Below, piece by piece: positions 23,492 through 31,012 of a stretch of DNA of 64,000 nt. This stretch comes from Brevibacillus aydinogluensis (GTDB lineage Bacteria; Bacillota; Bacilli; Brevibacillales; Brevibacillaceae). The notes under the pieces were generated by a model that was not told the origin of the DNA, did not search any database, and saw nothing but the letters and a program-made list of their open reading frames with translations. Numbering within the stretch: the stretch's first letter is position 1; each line of letters begins with the position of its first letter. The stretch lies in NCBI RefSeq assembly GCF_031954365.1, contig NZ_JAUSVZ010000016.1; one strand, 5' to 3'. The position numbers and the translations under genes are program-made.

Positions 23492-24049
23492 TCAAATCTG
23501 GTTGACACCGATCGGCACCGTCTGATTCATCTGTCTGAAATAATATATCATCGCTGCTAACGCCTTACGTTCTGCTGGATTTACAGGCTGATGAATGTTC
23601 TCTCTATGGTTCTCAATAAAATCTCGGAACTCATGAAAAAAATTTTGAATCTTACCGTTTTGGAGCTCTTTCAAAGCGCATTTATAAGTATGCATTTGGC
23701 GAGCTGAGAGTACAAATTTATATCCACCTTCATACTCCTCAAACGGGGGGCTTGCTTTATGTTTTTCATAATCTGGATGTGCATCTCTACAAAGAGCCAA
23801 TACCACAAACGGCTTCCAAACCTGGTGAATCCAAAGTAGATGATCTGCCGCTGACTGTCTTGTACATATCCAAGGTACCATTTCGGAAGCTAACCACTCT
23901 CGTTCAACCATCTCTATACACTCATGAATCTTCCTTACTATTTCATCATTTACTGGTTTCCCCCAAGAAATATAGGTGTTTTCAAGGAAATCAATTTTCG
24001 TTAACCGGGTTGGCACCATTTCTTCGATGGGATTTTTTCTAAGTTTCAA
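23492..24049 (-). CDS. Unknown protein, 185 aa
   Basis: Helical soluble protein with no recognised domain (YISWGKPVNDEIVRKIHECI; LSARQMHTYKCALKELQNGK; FRDFIENHRENIHQPV). More AT-rich at its 5' end than its neighbours. ATG behind GGGAGGAG. Confidence 0.72.
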   Translation of the reverse strand: MKLRKNPIEEMVPTRLTKIDFLENTYISWGKPVNDEIVRKIHECIEMVEREWLASEMVPWICTRQSAADHLLWIHQVWKPFVVLALCRDAHPDYEKHKASPPFEEYEGGYKFVLSARQMHTYKCALKELQNGKIQNFFHEFRDFIENHRENIHQPVNPAERKALAAMIYYFRQMNQTVPIGVNQI

Positions 24050-24110
24050 AATCGTAGGAATTTTGTTCTTTTTAATAAGAATCTCCTCCCCTAAATGTTA
24101 TCATGCATGA

Positions 24111-24356
24111 CTATCTCCTAGTGTTTCCAGATTCAAACGGATTACCTACAATGTCCGACTGCCTACCCTTTACTCCATTTAGAACACCAAGACGTACCAA
24201 TAACAATATTCCCCAAAGAGTCGAGAATAAGATAAAACCGTACTTTGCTACAATTCCTATATCTGCATAATTAACTTCAAAAAACATCAGGGAGACTAAA
24301 GCAAGAACACCTAACCAATGTTGAACCTTACTTGTAGCCTGTACAAAACCAGTCAT
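24111..24356 (-). CDS. Small membrane protein, 81 aa
   Basis: Two predicted membrane helices: HWLGVLALVSLMFFEVN and YGFILFSTLWGILLLVRL. Function unknown. Start at 24356 behind AAAGGAGGAA. Confidence 0.68.
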   Translation of the reverse strand: MTGFVQATSKVQHWLGVLALVSLMFFEVNYADIGIVAKYGFILFSTLWGILLLVRLGVLNGVKGRQSDIVGNPFESGNTRR

Positions 24357-24436
24357 ATATTCCTCCTTTATATTCAGGCGATCCAGCACGGATCAATGCA
24401 CGCCACTGCACTCACTTACTATTGACTTTCTTTGAG

Positions 24437-24610
24437 TTAAGTCAAGTCAGACTCTTTCTCCAACAGTTGCATTTTTACCAGAACCTCATCCATTCCCCTC
24501 GCGAAGGAAGATGCGACAAGCTGTTCCTGCCCATTTTTTCCGTTTGCTTCTTCGTACTTTTTGACAACCTCTTGTTCCAGCCATTGCTTCAATAATTGCC
24601 ATTTCTCCAT
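24437..24610 (-). CDS. Small unknown protein, 57 aa
   Basis: MEKWQLLKQWLEQEVVKKYE, ending VLVKMQLLEKESDLT. Amphipathic helical protein. ATG behind AAAGGGG. No function recognised. Confidence 0.65.
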   Translation of the reverse strand: MEKWQLLKQWLEQEVVKKYEEANGKNGQEQLVASSFARGMDEVLVKMQLLEKESDLT

Positions 24611-24647
24611 TACGGCAGCCCCTTTCGTAAATAACTACAGTGTAAAA

Positions 24648-24827
24648 TCATGCCTCTACGAGCTTCATTCTCTTGTGGATCGTCTTCATGTCTGCTTCTG
24701 ATCGGCATGGCGATTTGCAATGGTAACACTGATCAATTAGGCGGTCACATTCAGGACACAAGCTATTCGCTGGGCTGACGCATGTATTGGTAAACCCGCA
24801 GCCTTTGCACTTTCTCTTTCTTGCCAT
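24648..24827 (-). CDS. Small double zinc-finger protein, 59 aa
   Basis: MARKRKCKGCGFTNTCVSPA, then NSLCPECDRLIDQCYHCKSP. Two to three CxxC pairs indicate bound zinc. A basic start could bind nucleic acid. ATG behind GGGAGGTAAG. Confidence 0.68.
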   Translation of the reverse strand: MARKRKCKGCGFTNTCVSPANSLCPECDRLIDQCYHCKSPCRSEADMKTIHKRMKLVEA

Positions 24828-24854
24828 ACCGCTCTTACCTCCCTACACAGTTTG

Positions 24855-25292
24855 TTAAGACCGCCATAACCCAAGTTCTTTCAACGTGTTGCGGGCAAGT
24901 TCCCAATCACTCAAGCCGATCTCTCTTCCGTCACTTGCGTACCACCGTAACACATGGACAAGTTTCTCGTATCCGGCGTCAGCTGCGGCAACCACCCTGA
25001 CATTCTCTGCTTTCAACCGTTCGATCTCCGCTTTCAATCGCTTGACTACATCCCGATAAAGTTTGCAGTCGTCTTCCAAGTCTTTTTCGATCCGCATATA
25101 GGATTCAATCACTCTTGCCCGGGCTTCGTTCAGCTCGTTTGCTGCCTTCTCAGCGCACAGTAACCGCATCAACGCCCTGTGTACTGAGCCATGCGGATTG
25201 TGATACTGCAAAAGAGTCTCGATATCCTTACGTTCCTCTTCTTTGAGCGGTCGATCCCATCCAAATGCCTTTCCTTCAGTGTAGATGCTCAT
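24855..25292 (-). CDS. Coiled-coil hypothetical protein, 145 aa
   Basis: A central coiled coil (residues about 50-110: LNEARARVIESYMRIEKDLE, then LKAEIERLKAENVRVV) and a C-terminal WELARNTLKELGLWRS. Common kind of phage early protein, function unknown. ATG behind GGGAGGGG. Confidence 0.72.
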   Translation of the reverse strand: MSIYTEGKAFGWDRPLKEEERKDIETLLQYHNPHGSVHRALMRLLCAEKAANELNEARARVIESYMRIEKDLEDDCKLYRDVVKRLKAEIERLKAENVRVVAAADAGYEKLVHVLRWYASDGREIGLSDWELARNTLKELGLWRS

Positions 25293-25371
25293 ACTTTCCC
25301 CTCCCGATTATCAAACTGAGCATTGTGTTATCGCCGTTCGGGCAACTTATTGGCTGCTGAATCCTTCTGTG

Positions 25372-25394
25372 GTATCCTCCGCTCATAGGAGCGT
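25372..25394 (+). promoter_or_regulatory. Possible promoter region of the plus-strand 71-aa gene
   Basis: TTGGCT (about 25350), 17-base spacer, TATCCT (about 25373-25378) on the plus strand, then GGAGCG before the ATG. Moderate match only. Confidence 0.35.
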
Positions 25395-25400
25395 GATCGC

Positions 25401-25616
25401 ATGGAAAAGTCGTTCTATTACGCGGTCCCCTGGGGAGAAGTCAGCTACCTGCGCGAAGCCCTAGCCGCTCTGGAGATTCCGTTTGTCCTTGAGCAGGATG
25501 ACTCGCTTGAACTGTCCGCCGGCGAGGTAGCCTTCGTTTTCCCCAATCTCCCCATCAGGCAGTTCCGCCACGTTTATGAGTTGTTCGGCCGGGCTGGCAG
25601 GCTGTATCCTCAGTAG
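25401..25616 (+). CDS. Small unknown protein on the opposite strand, 71 aa
   Basis: MEKSFYYAVPWGEVSYLREA, then LEIPFVLEQDDSLELSAGEV. Compact alpha/beta-looking protein with no known family. It is one of only a few plus-strand genes, inside a minus-strand cluster. ATG behind GGAGCGTG. Confidence 0.6.
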   Translation: MEKSFYYAVPWGEVSYLREALAALEIPFVLEQDDSLELSAGEVAFVFPNLPIRQFRHVYELFGRAGRLYPQ

Positions 25617-25644
25617 CTCTACTTCCTCCCGTTCCATGCCCGAT

Positions 25645-25959
25645 TTACGCTGGACAAATCAGATCGTCGATTGTGAGTTGATCTGCCTCTGAGGTGGAGT
25701 GGCCTGCTATTTGACGTTTCTGCATTTCGATGTATTGCTCCAGCATAGCTATCGTTTCCTCAATCTCCGGGATCTCTCTGGCCAGATAGTCGATGTACCG
25801 GCGTGCCCGGTCGGCCTTCTTTCGGTATCTCAACTCCTGGTGGTGCTGTTTCAACTGCTCCTGCACCTGATGGAGAAAGTCTTTCTCCTGTTCCAAGAGA
25901 ATCTCATGGAATTGGATGCTGTAGTTGAGCTTCCAGAACTCCTCGCTTGTGCAAATCAT
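25645..25959 (-). CDS. Coiled-coil hypothetical protein, 104 aa
   Basis: Almost entirely helical (LLEQEKDFLHQVQEQLKQHH, RARRYIDYLAREIPEIEETI, LEQYIEMQKRQIAGHS). No function known. Start at 25959 behind AGGAAGGGG. Confidence 0.7.
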   Translation of the reverse strand: MICTSEEFWKLNYSIQFHEILLEQEKDFLHQVQEQLKQHHQELRYRKKADRARRYIDYLAREIPEIEETIAMLEQYIEMQKRQIAGHSTSEADQLTIDDLICPA

Positions 25960-26015
25960 CGTCCCCTTCCTCCTCACTGCCGGTACTCGCAATCGTTTTT
26001 CATAACCCCCCCAAG

Positions 26016-26321
26016 TTAACGCCGATTTATGACACTTTCATATTTTGTCTTCAGTAGATACTCGATTTTGATTCTTTCTTTTACGAGCTGCTCTAACTCA
26101 TCAGCAAATTCCGGATTATTGGACTTTACTATCTCGACTTCTCTTTTCGTGATTTCATCATGCCGCCTTTTCAAATGTGCAATTTCCCTGTCTAACTTGC
26201 GAGAAAGCTTTATCCTGTATTTCATCACTAAACTGTTATTTAAAAATAGATATATTAGAATAAAACAAAGGATTAGAAACCCAAATGGAATTGAAATTTC
26301 AAGAAGCCATTGGACGACCAT
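26016..26321 (-). CDS. Membrane-anchored coiled-coil protein, 101 aa
   Basis: One N-terminal membrane helix (ISIPFGFLILCFILIYLFL) and a cytosolic charged helical tail (LDREIAHLKRRHDEITKREV). Function unknown. ATG behind GGTGGTGA. Confidence 0.68.
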   Translation of the reverse strand: MVVQWLLEISIPFGFLILCFILIYLFLNNSLVMKYRIKLSRKLDREIAHLKRRHDEITKREVEIVKSNNPEFADELEQLVKERIKIEYLLKTKYESVINRR

Positions 26322-26406
26322 ATTCAGTCACCACCGTTTTAGCAGACTGAGTATTCGAACATCCTGAAGACATACACACATCGTAAAGAAGGCATGCTCC
26401 AATTCA

Positions 26407-26499
26407 TCATCGTAAGGCCCATCGTAAGGCCAAAACAACAAAATATTCTAAGATAAGTAAGCCTATCAATAATAACGAAGAGATACGAAGCCACTCCAA
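26407..26499 (-). CDS. Putative 30-aa membrane peptide
   Basis: TTG start behind GGAAGGTG gives a peptide that is almost one membrane helix (SLLLIGLLILEYFVVLAL). Small, non-ATG, and supported only by spacing and hydrophobicity. Two 12-bp direct repeats (ATCGTAAGGCCC) form its last codons. Confidence 0.35.
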   Translation of the reverse strand: MEWLRISSLLLIGLLILEYFVVLALRWALR

Positions 26500-26504
26500 A
26501 AAAA

Positions 26505-26711
26505 TCACCTTCCGATGTATTTTCCAAAAAACTTGTTAACCAAAAAACCAACGATATAAATGAGCAAGGCAATACCAATCACACATAAAGCCTGAAACCA
26601 GTAATCAGTCAATACAAGATAGATACCAAAAGCGATATTGCCAACAACAATTAGAGCAAACAAGGAAAGAAATCCAATTACAAAATTATCCAAAATCTTA
26701 TCAAAATCCAT
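26505..26711 (-). CDS. Small membrane protein, 68 aa
   Basis: Two membrane helices (FVIGFLSLFALIVVGNIAFG and ALCVIGIALLIYIVGFLV), ending in a basic tail. Start ATG at 26711; GTG six codons earlier overlaps the ribosome binding site. Function unknown. Confidence 0.62.
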   Translation of the reverse strand: MDFDKILDNFVIGFLSLFALIVVGNIAFGIYLVLTDYWFQALCVIGIALLIYIVGFLVNKFFGKYIGR

Positions 26712-26758
26712 AGAACCTTTGTCCTCCACATATTCAAGTCCGATCCTTATCTATTGAG

Positions 26759-27061
26759 TTAGGCGCTCATGCTTGTTGCCAGTTGTATGGCACCAGTCGC
26801 TCCAAATCCATTTTTTACGAAGCTAATGGGCTTCCCTAATTCTTTTGCAAATTCTCTGGCTGCTTCAGCTGATCCATGAGAGCAGGCACCTCGCAACACA
26901 ACTACACAGTCGGCTTTTTTGATGATACTGCGGATTTCCTGGTAACCGTTCTTTCTGCATTTCAGCTTTGCATCCGTAAAAAGCACCTTAAAGCCGTTTT
27001 CTTTTGCAATTCTCTCAAATGTTGTTTTTTGTGATCCACCGATGATCGCGATCGTTTTCAC
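26759..27061 (-). CDS. DUF2325-family protein, 100 aa
   Basis: TIAIIGGSQKTTFERIAKEN, then KKADCVVVLRGACSHGSAEA and VKNGFGATGAIQLA match the DUF2325 pattern, a Rossmann-like fold with two conserved cysteine/histidine positions. Biochemical role unknown. Its start overlaps the upstream HTH gene by four bases. Confidence 0.88.
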   Translation of the reverse strand: MKTIAIIGGSQKTTFERIAKENGFKVLFTDAKLKCRKNGYQEIRSIIKKADCVVVLRGACSHGSAEAAREFAKELGKPISFVKNGFGATGAIQLATSMSA

Positions 27062-27321
27062 ATTGAGTCCTCCTTCCTATCAAGCTGGTTTGATTTGTAG
27101 ATTCTTCTCTTCTTCCGCCGTAAATATTCCGCCATCGCTGGCGGAGTTAAAAGCCACGGAGATTTTGCTCCAGCCGTCTTCCTTACCCAGCCCTTTTCTA
27201 TCAGGTCGTTTAACTGCCCTCGTATCAGGGCATGATTTAACGTGTCTAGCTTCACGTTGTATATTTCGGCTGCTTCTTGAGCCGTCATCACATCTTTAAG
27301 CTTAAATGTCCAGTCATTCAT
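27058..27321 (-). CDS. Excisionase-like HTH protein, 87 aa
   Basis: VMTAQEAAEIYNVKLDTLNH, then ALIRGQLNDLIEKGWVRKTA: a MerR/excisionase-type helix-turn-helix with a basic C-terminus. It may regulate the small-gene cluster. ATG with AGAGGGAT upstream. Confidence 0.75.
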   Translation of the reverse strand: MNDWTFKLKDVMTAQEAAEIYNVKLDTLNHALIRGQLNDLIEKGWVRKTAGAKSPWLLTPPAMAEYLRRKKRRIYKSNQLDRKEDSM

Positions 27322-27335
27322 CGGATGATCCCTCT

Positions 27336-27635
27336 TCAGTGGTCAATGACTTGTACCATTGGTTCTTTAAAATGATCGACCTCGTCAAAGTAGTGCCGAT
27401 ACACTTCTACGGCGAGATGTGACAAGCCAAGCATGTCTTCACCGGATATATCTCCTGTTTCATATCCTTTTAAGTACTTGACTACCTCTAAATCAAAGTC
27501 AACTGTTTGCGTCAGATCGTTTGGGTGGACAAAAGTTATCGCAAGGCGATTACCACACCTTTTAATAACAGAAAATTCAAAACTAAAATTGTCGCCCCAG
27601 CTAGTTTTGTAGACGTATTCGATTTCTTCTTGCAT
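27336..27635 (-). CDS. Hypothetical protein, 99 aa, start uncertain
   Basis: YVYKTSWGDNFSFEFSVIKR, FVHPNDLTQTVDFDLEVV: beta-rich, no recognised family. The ATG has no clear ribosome binding site. The same frame runs 20-odd codons further upstream as a zinc-ribbon-like stretch (CRICGGQGYYPTHDVSIKF) without any ATG, GTG or TTG start, and AAAGGAGG stands just before it. The true start may be non-standard, or the gene lost its start. Confidence 0.6.
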   Translation of the reverse strand: MQEEIEYVYKTSWGDNFSFEFSVIKRCGNRLAITFVHPNDLTQTVDFDLEVVKYLKGYETGDISGEDMLGLSHLAVEVYRHYFDEVDHFKEPMVQVIDH

Positions 27636-27734
27636 TTCTGCAAACTTGATTGAGACATCATGAGTAGGATAGTAACCCTGGCCTCCACATATTCTACAGT
27701 CCTCTTTCCTCCTTTTCCAGTAAACATGTACACT

Positions 27735-27767
27735 ATTATATTAGTACATATTTTATGTACTTGTCAA
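27735..27767 (-). promoter_or_regulatory. Promoter with GTACATA palindrome for the small-gene cluster
   Basis: Perfect TTGACA (27767-27762) on the minus strand. TAATAT with an 18-base spacer (27743-27738), or TATAAT at 21 bases. The spacer contains the perfect inverted repeat GTACATA-ttt-TATGTAC (27744-27760), with a related GTGTACAT downstream. A regulator binding there would block the promoter. Confidence 0.68.
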
Positions 27768-27871
27768 CAAGTAAGGATTAAATGCGATCACAAATTTCCT
27801 ATACGCTTGATGTTTATATCTATGACTTTCTGGAAATGCTGTAGCTAATAGATTCGTAGGAGGAATGATCA

Positions 27872-28054
27872 GTGAAATCAAAGCACAGGAAAGTCATAGA
27901 TTTATGGTCTGCACCTAAAGTGTATCGACCGGAGCCATTACAAAAGAGGCTGGAAAAGGAGAAGAAGCGACTGGAGCACTTAGATCAAGAAAGGTTTCAA
28001 CGTTTGGCGGAAGCCCGAAAAAAGGTGGAACAAAATAAAAAAGACAGGGGATGA
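27872..28054 (+). CDS. Small basic helical protein, VYRP paralogue 1
   Basis: 60 aa from GTG behind AGGAGGAA: PKVYRPEPLQKRLEKEKKRL, then EHLDQERFQRLAEARKKV. The core VYRP-x5-RLE-x-EK-x2-LE-x2-D-x2-RF-x-RLAE is shared with the gene on the opposite strand at 28063-28263. The two genes converge on a common terminator. Function unknown. Confidence 0.68.
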   Translation: MKSKHRKVIDLWSAPKVYRPEPLQKRLEKEKKRLEHLDQERFQRLAEARKKVEQNKKDRG

Positions 28055-28064
28055 CCCCTGCCTT
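28041..28064. terminator. Bidirectional terminator between convergent paralogues
   Basis: AGACAGGGG/CCCCTGCCT stem with loop ATGA. It overlaps the 3' end of the plus-strand gene. Confidence 0.6.
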
Positions 28065-28263
28065 AGCTTCTAACTATTAATTGACTTCTTAATTCTGCCA
28101 AACGCGCAAAGCGTTGACGGTCTTGTTCTTCCAGCATTGATTTTTCGTGTTCAAGTCTCTCCCGCACCGTTCGAGGGCGATACACATGCACAGACCCGAC
28201 AGTTGCGGCAAGTTCCGAAGCACCTTGCAAAATTACTTTCAACGCAGCTTTGTTGTCTCGCAT
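28063..28263 (-). CDS. Small helical protein, VYRP paralogue 2
   Basis: 66 aa: VHVYRPRTVRERLEHEKSML, then EEQDRQRFARLAELRSQL. Paralogous to the plus-strand protein at 27872-28054. Its ATG overlaps the stop of the 387-aa gene (TAATG), so it is translationally coupled to it. Function unknown. Confidence 0.7.
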   Translation of the reverse strand: MRDNKAALKVILQGASELAATVGSVHVYRPRTVRERLEHEKSMLEEQDRQRFARLAELRSQLIVRS

Positions 28264-29426
28264 TAAATATCCCTCCCTGTAGTACCGGTACGCTGAGATT
28301 GATTAAAGCTCTTACCATCAGAAACATCTAAGACATATTTCTTTAATAGGCGGCAATACGCCTGAACAACCTCTAGCAATTCTGGTGCTTCTATTATAGC
28401 AGATCCAAAGAAAAACTCTAGCAGAATCTCATCGGTTTCGTTTATGTGAAGATTGATGACCCAGACTTTATCATCAGGCATGTCCATTCTGTAGGAAAGA
28501 ATGGTACGGTTTTTGCTTATCCTCTGGTATTTAAACGGTTCATGATGTGTAAGAACCTGAACACTGATAAAGTCAGGATGTTCGTGTAAGAGGATCTCCG
28601 CTTTGGCATTAGCCCCGGTTCCTACATCCGCAATTAAAACGAGCTTGTCATTATTGAGCTCGTAAAGTGTGTAGGGACAGAAAAAGTCTAAGTCAGTTAT
28701 CCCAAAACGATCATTGACTAATCGTTCAATGTTCGTTTTGGCCTTCCCGAGTATTTTTGAAAGGTACAGGAGTTGTGTATTCTTGGTGCGGATCAGTTCG
28801 TCCCTTTCAGCATTGGCAGCTCGCAACTCAGCGTCGTATACGGTTATTAGCTGCTCATACTTCTCTTTCATCTTGTCCCATTCTTTACGAGCAAAGAACA
28901 GCTCTGCGTATCCACCTTGGCTGTAAAACCAGTCTTTCATCGCTGCGAATGAAAAGCGATTTCGGGACTCTTTCAAAAATGGGGAAAATGCACGAAACTC
29001 GGATTTCCGGAGGATTTGATATACCCCAATGTGAAAATGTTTACTGTTGGGATCTGCCATGCGAAAAAAGTGTAATACCATCGTAACGAGATACCAAGCG
29101 ATCGTCACGATGACAATGAGCGCATAGTTGGTGTATTGCACCCCTACGAGTTGGCCAAGTCCATTAACGAGCAGCTGGCTATTCCATCCCATGTAGCCCG
29201 CCACGATTGCCAGGGGCCCTGTGATGAGAAGAGGAACGATTTCAAATTTTTGCTTTTTCAGGAACCCAAAAAGGGTTTTAAACTCTACGATTGGACCTTT
29301 GATTAATGCCCCTAAAAAGGAAGTCCCTCTGGCGTTAATATAGGCATCCTGTAATTTTATTAGTAGAGGGTCTGTGTATTGAACAAGATCAACGAGATCT
29401 TGTTCAAAGTTTCTTTTTTCTTCCAT
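28263..29426 (-). CDS. Membrane protein with C-terminal GAF-like region, 387 aa
   Basis: Two membrane segments at about residues 60-120 (EIVPLLITGPLAIVAGYMG and YALIVIVTIAWYLVTMVL), a coiled coil (KMKEKYEQLITVYDAELRAA), then a C-terminal alpha/beta domain (LVLIADVGTGANAKAEILL) that resembles a GAF-type sensor only loosely. No family recognised. It may transmit a signal at the membrane together with the coupled 66-aa gene. ATG at 29426, weak ribosome binding site. Confidence 0.7.
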   Translation of the reverse strand: MEEKRNFEQDLVDLVQYTDPLLIKLQDAYINARGTSFLGALIKGPIVEFKTLFGFLKKQKFEIVPLLITGPLAIVAGYMGWNSQLLVNGLGQLVGVQYTNYALIVIVTIAWYLVTMVLHFFRMADPNSKHFHIGVYQILRKSEFRAFSPFLKESRNRFSFAAMKDWFYSQGGYAELFFARKEWDKMKEKYEQLITVYDAELRAANAERDELIRTKNTQLLYLSKILGKAKTNIERLVNDRFGITDLDFFCPYTLYELNNDKLVLIADVGTGANAKAEILLHEHPDFISVQVLTHHEPFKYQRISKNRTILSYRMDMPDDKVWVINLHINETDEILLEFFFGSAIIEAPELLEVVQAYCRLLKKYVLDVSDGKSFNQSQRTGTTGRDI

Positions 29427-29485
29427 AAAATCCCCCCCTGTTGCATAATACCCCTAAATCCAGGTTTTTGGAAGATTTTTAAAGG

Positions 29486-29514
29486 AAAAAGAGGAGCCTT
29501 AGCCCCTCTTTTTA
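29486..29514 (-). terminator. Terminator before the 387-aa gene
   Basis: AAAAAGAGG-AGC/GCC-CCTCTTTTT hairpin, U-rich on both strands. It lies at the stop of the 89-aa gene, about 60 bases before the next start. Confidence 0.72.
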
Positions 29515-29781
29515 CGAAACGATCTCAATTTGGTCAAAGAACCGGTTCGCTCGTTTCCGGATAAACGGAATGGCATGTCTCGCGAGTGTCCGTATAATTC
29601 GTTCGCTCGTACCATCCGTACCGAAATACCCTTGACCTTCCTTGTACAGCTTTTGAAAAATCGTATGTTGTGAACTCCCCTGTGGAAGTGCATCAAACAG
29701 CAATGCAAATCGTTGATTGATTATCTCTGCCATATCCCACGAGTCTTTCACTGTTGAATTTCTCTTAACATGCCAACTCAT
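29512..29781 (-). CDS. Unknown protein, 89 aa
   Basis: MSWHVKRNSTVKDSWDMAEI, then INQRFALLFDALPQGSSQHT. Basic and helical, possibly nucleic-acid binding. The ATG at 29781 overlaps the end of the zinc-ribbon gene by 17 bases, suggesting coupling. Confidence 0.66.
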   Translation of the reverse strand: MSWHVKRNSTVKDSWDMAEIINQRFALLFDALPQGSSQHTIFQKLYKEGQGYFGTDGTSERIIRTLARHAIPFIRKRANRFFDQIEIVS

Positions 29782-30121
29782 TATCATCCACCTGCAATTC
29801 CATCAGTAGAGTGTAGACACAATGTCCAGTGAGCTCGCCAAGTACAAGCAGTCTCTCAACACGTCTTCGATCCCCGTTTGTTAATATGAGTAACTGCTGA
29901 TAGGTAAACCCCTGGTGATGCCGGTTGATATAGCAAATCCCCTTGGCTGCGTCAAAAGCATCCCAGTTGACGTAGCCTTCCGGAAATGGAATTTCGTCCT
30001 GCAGGACTGAGATGTTGGTTGACCAACAATCAGGACAAAAGAGATCCCCTACTGAAATCCAAAACTTCTTTTGACATTCATCACATTGAATTTCTTTTAA
30101 CAACCCCATCGAATCTATCAT
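29765..30121 (-). CDS. Zinc-ribbon protein, 118 aa
   Basis: IQCDECQKKFWISVGDLFCP followed by DC: a four-cysteine zinc ribbon (CDEC...CPDC) at residues about 12-35. The rest (YQQLLILTNGDRRRVERLLV) may be a winged helix. Start at 30121 behind GGAGGTAAG. Function unknown. Confidence 0.7.
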   Translation of the reverse strand: MIDSMGLLKEIQCDECQKKFWISVGDLFCPDCWSTNISVLQDEIPFPEGYVNWDAFDAAKGICYINRHHQGFTYQQLLILTNGDRRRVERLLVLGELTGHCVYTLLMELQVDDNELAC

Positions 30122-30144
30122 CTTACCTCCTACACGAACCATAG

Positions 30145-30178
30145 GGCCCTTGTGGCCCTAGATTCGAGCCACAAGGTT
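30145..30178 (-). promoter_or_regulatory. Leader hairpin before the zinc-ribbon gene
   Basis: CCTTGTGGC (30148-30156) pairs perfectly with GCCACAAGG (30168-30176). No U-run, so it is not a typical terminator. Confidence 0.5.
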
Positions 30179-30207
30179 TAACGCCCCATGTGGTAGGCGA
30201 AATTAAA

Positions 30208-30780
30208 TTATTCTTTAAATGTATGAACGATTTGTTCCACGGCACGAGAAGGGTAAATTACGTTTCCATATTCCTTCAAGACCTGGACCGATACCCCTGT
30301 TTTTTGGCCGTATTCTTCAAGGACACTCAACATGCGCAGAGTCGTCCTCTCATTCTGTTTGATGGGTTGTACCATGAAGTAACTGCCGTTGTGCCGGTAC
30401 AATTCCCCTCCATGAATCCCCAATGCTTTCAGCCGATAACTGACGCTGATGACCCATTCGAAATCTGAAAAGACAAAGGCTATACATTCTCCATTTTGAT
30501 TCTCTACTACATCCTGAGCATGAGTGTGTTCATCTTGGTCAATCGGCTTGATGAGTCGAAACCCTAAGACTACTCCAATGTTTTTTATGCTCACATCCAA
30601 AAAGAATGGAGCTACGAGATGTATCCCTTGTCGTTCTAATGTCTCATCGATATGAGAAAGCAGCGCATGTATTTTGTCTTGATTGTAAAAATCGTCATGT
30701 TCATAGATATCGAAACATTCCAATTCAAGAGTTGGAACGTACACCTCGATAAAATGTGAGTGAACGACCTTTATATTCAT
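30208..30780 (-). CDS. MecA-like adaptor protein
   Basis: 190 aa. The C-terminal half follows the MecA domain: FVFSDFEWVISVSYRLKALG, then LYRHNGSYFMVQPI, LSVLEEYGQKTGVS and VLKEYGNVIYPSRAVEQIVH. The last two blocks match the MecA EYG...LxEYGxxI...A-x-EQ pattern. MecA proteins deliver substrates to ClpC/ClpP, best known for ComK. The N-terminal substrate-binding part is different, so it may redirect host proteolysis. This is a family inference from motif spacing. Confidence 0.7.
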   Translation of the reverse strand: MNIKVVHSHFIEVYVPTLELECFDIYEHDDFYNQDKIHALLSHIDETLERQGIHLVAPFFLDVSIKNIGVVLGFRLIKPIDQDEHTHAQDVVENQNGECIAFVFSDFEWVISVSYRLKALGIHGGELYRHNGSYFMVQPIKQNERTTLRMLSVLEEYGQKTGVSVQVLKEYGNVIYPSRAVEQIVHTFKE

Positions 30781-30795
30781 TCAAAATCCCTCCGT

Positions 30796-30999
30796 TTACA
30801 GGTTTGCGTAAGCCTTTGATAAAAGGAATCCGTCATCCTCATATCGTTGAAGGTTTTGACTAACCAATAGTTCATTTGCAAGTTCTTGAATCAACTCAAG
30901 TCGTTCTTTTAGAAGATGTTTATCGTCGTTTTCCATGTCCTTTATAGCTTCGATCGATTCATGAAGAATCAGATTCAGCATCTGTTCAAGTTGTTCCAT
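30796..30999 (-). CDS. Small helical protein, 67 aa
   Basis: MEQLEQMLNLILHESIEAIK, then DDKHLLKERLELIQELANEL. Entirely helical, acidic, no recognised family. ATG behind AAGGAGAA. It lies directly upstream of the MecA-like gene. Confidence 0.68.
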   Translation of the reverse strand: MEQLEQMLNLILHESIEAIKDMENDDKHLLKERLELIQELANELLVSQNLQRYEDDGFLLSKAYANL

Positions 31000-31012
31000 G
31001 TGGAATTCTCCT

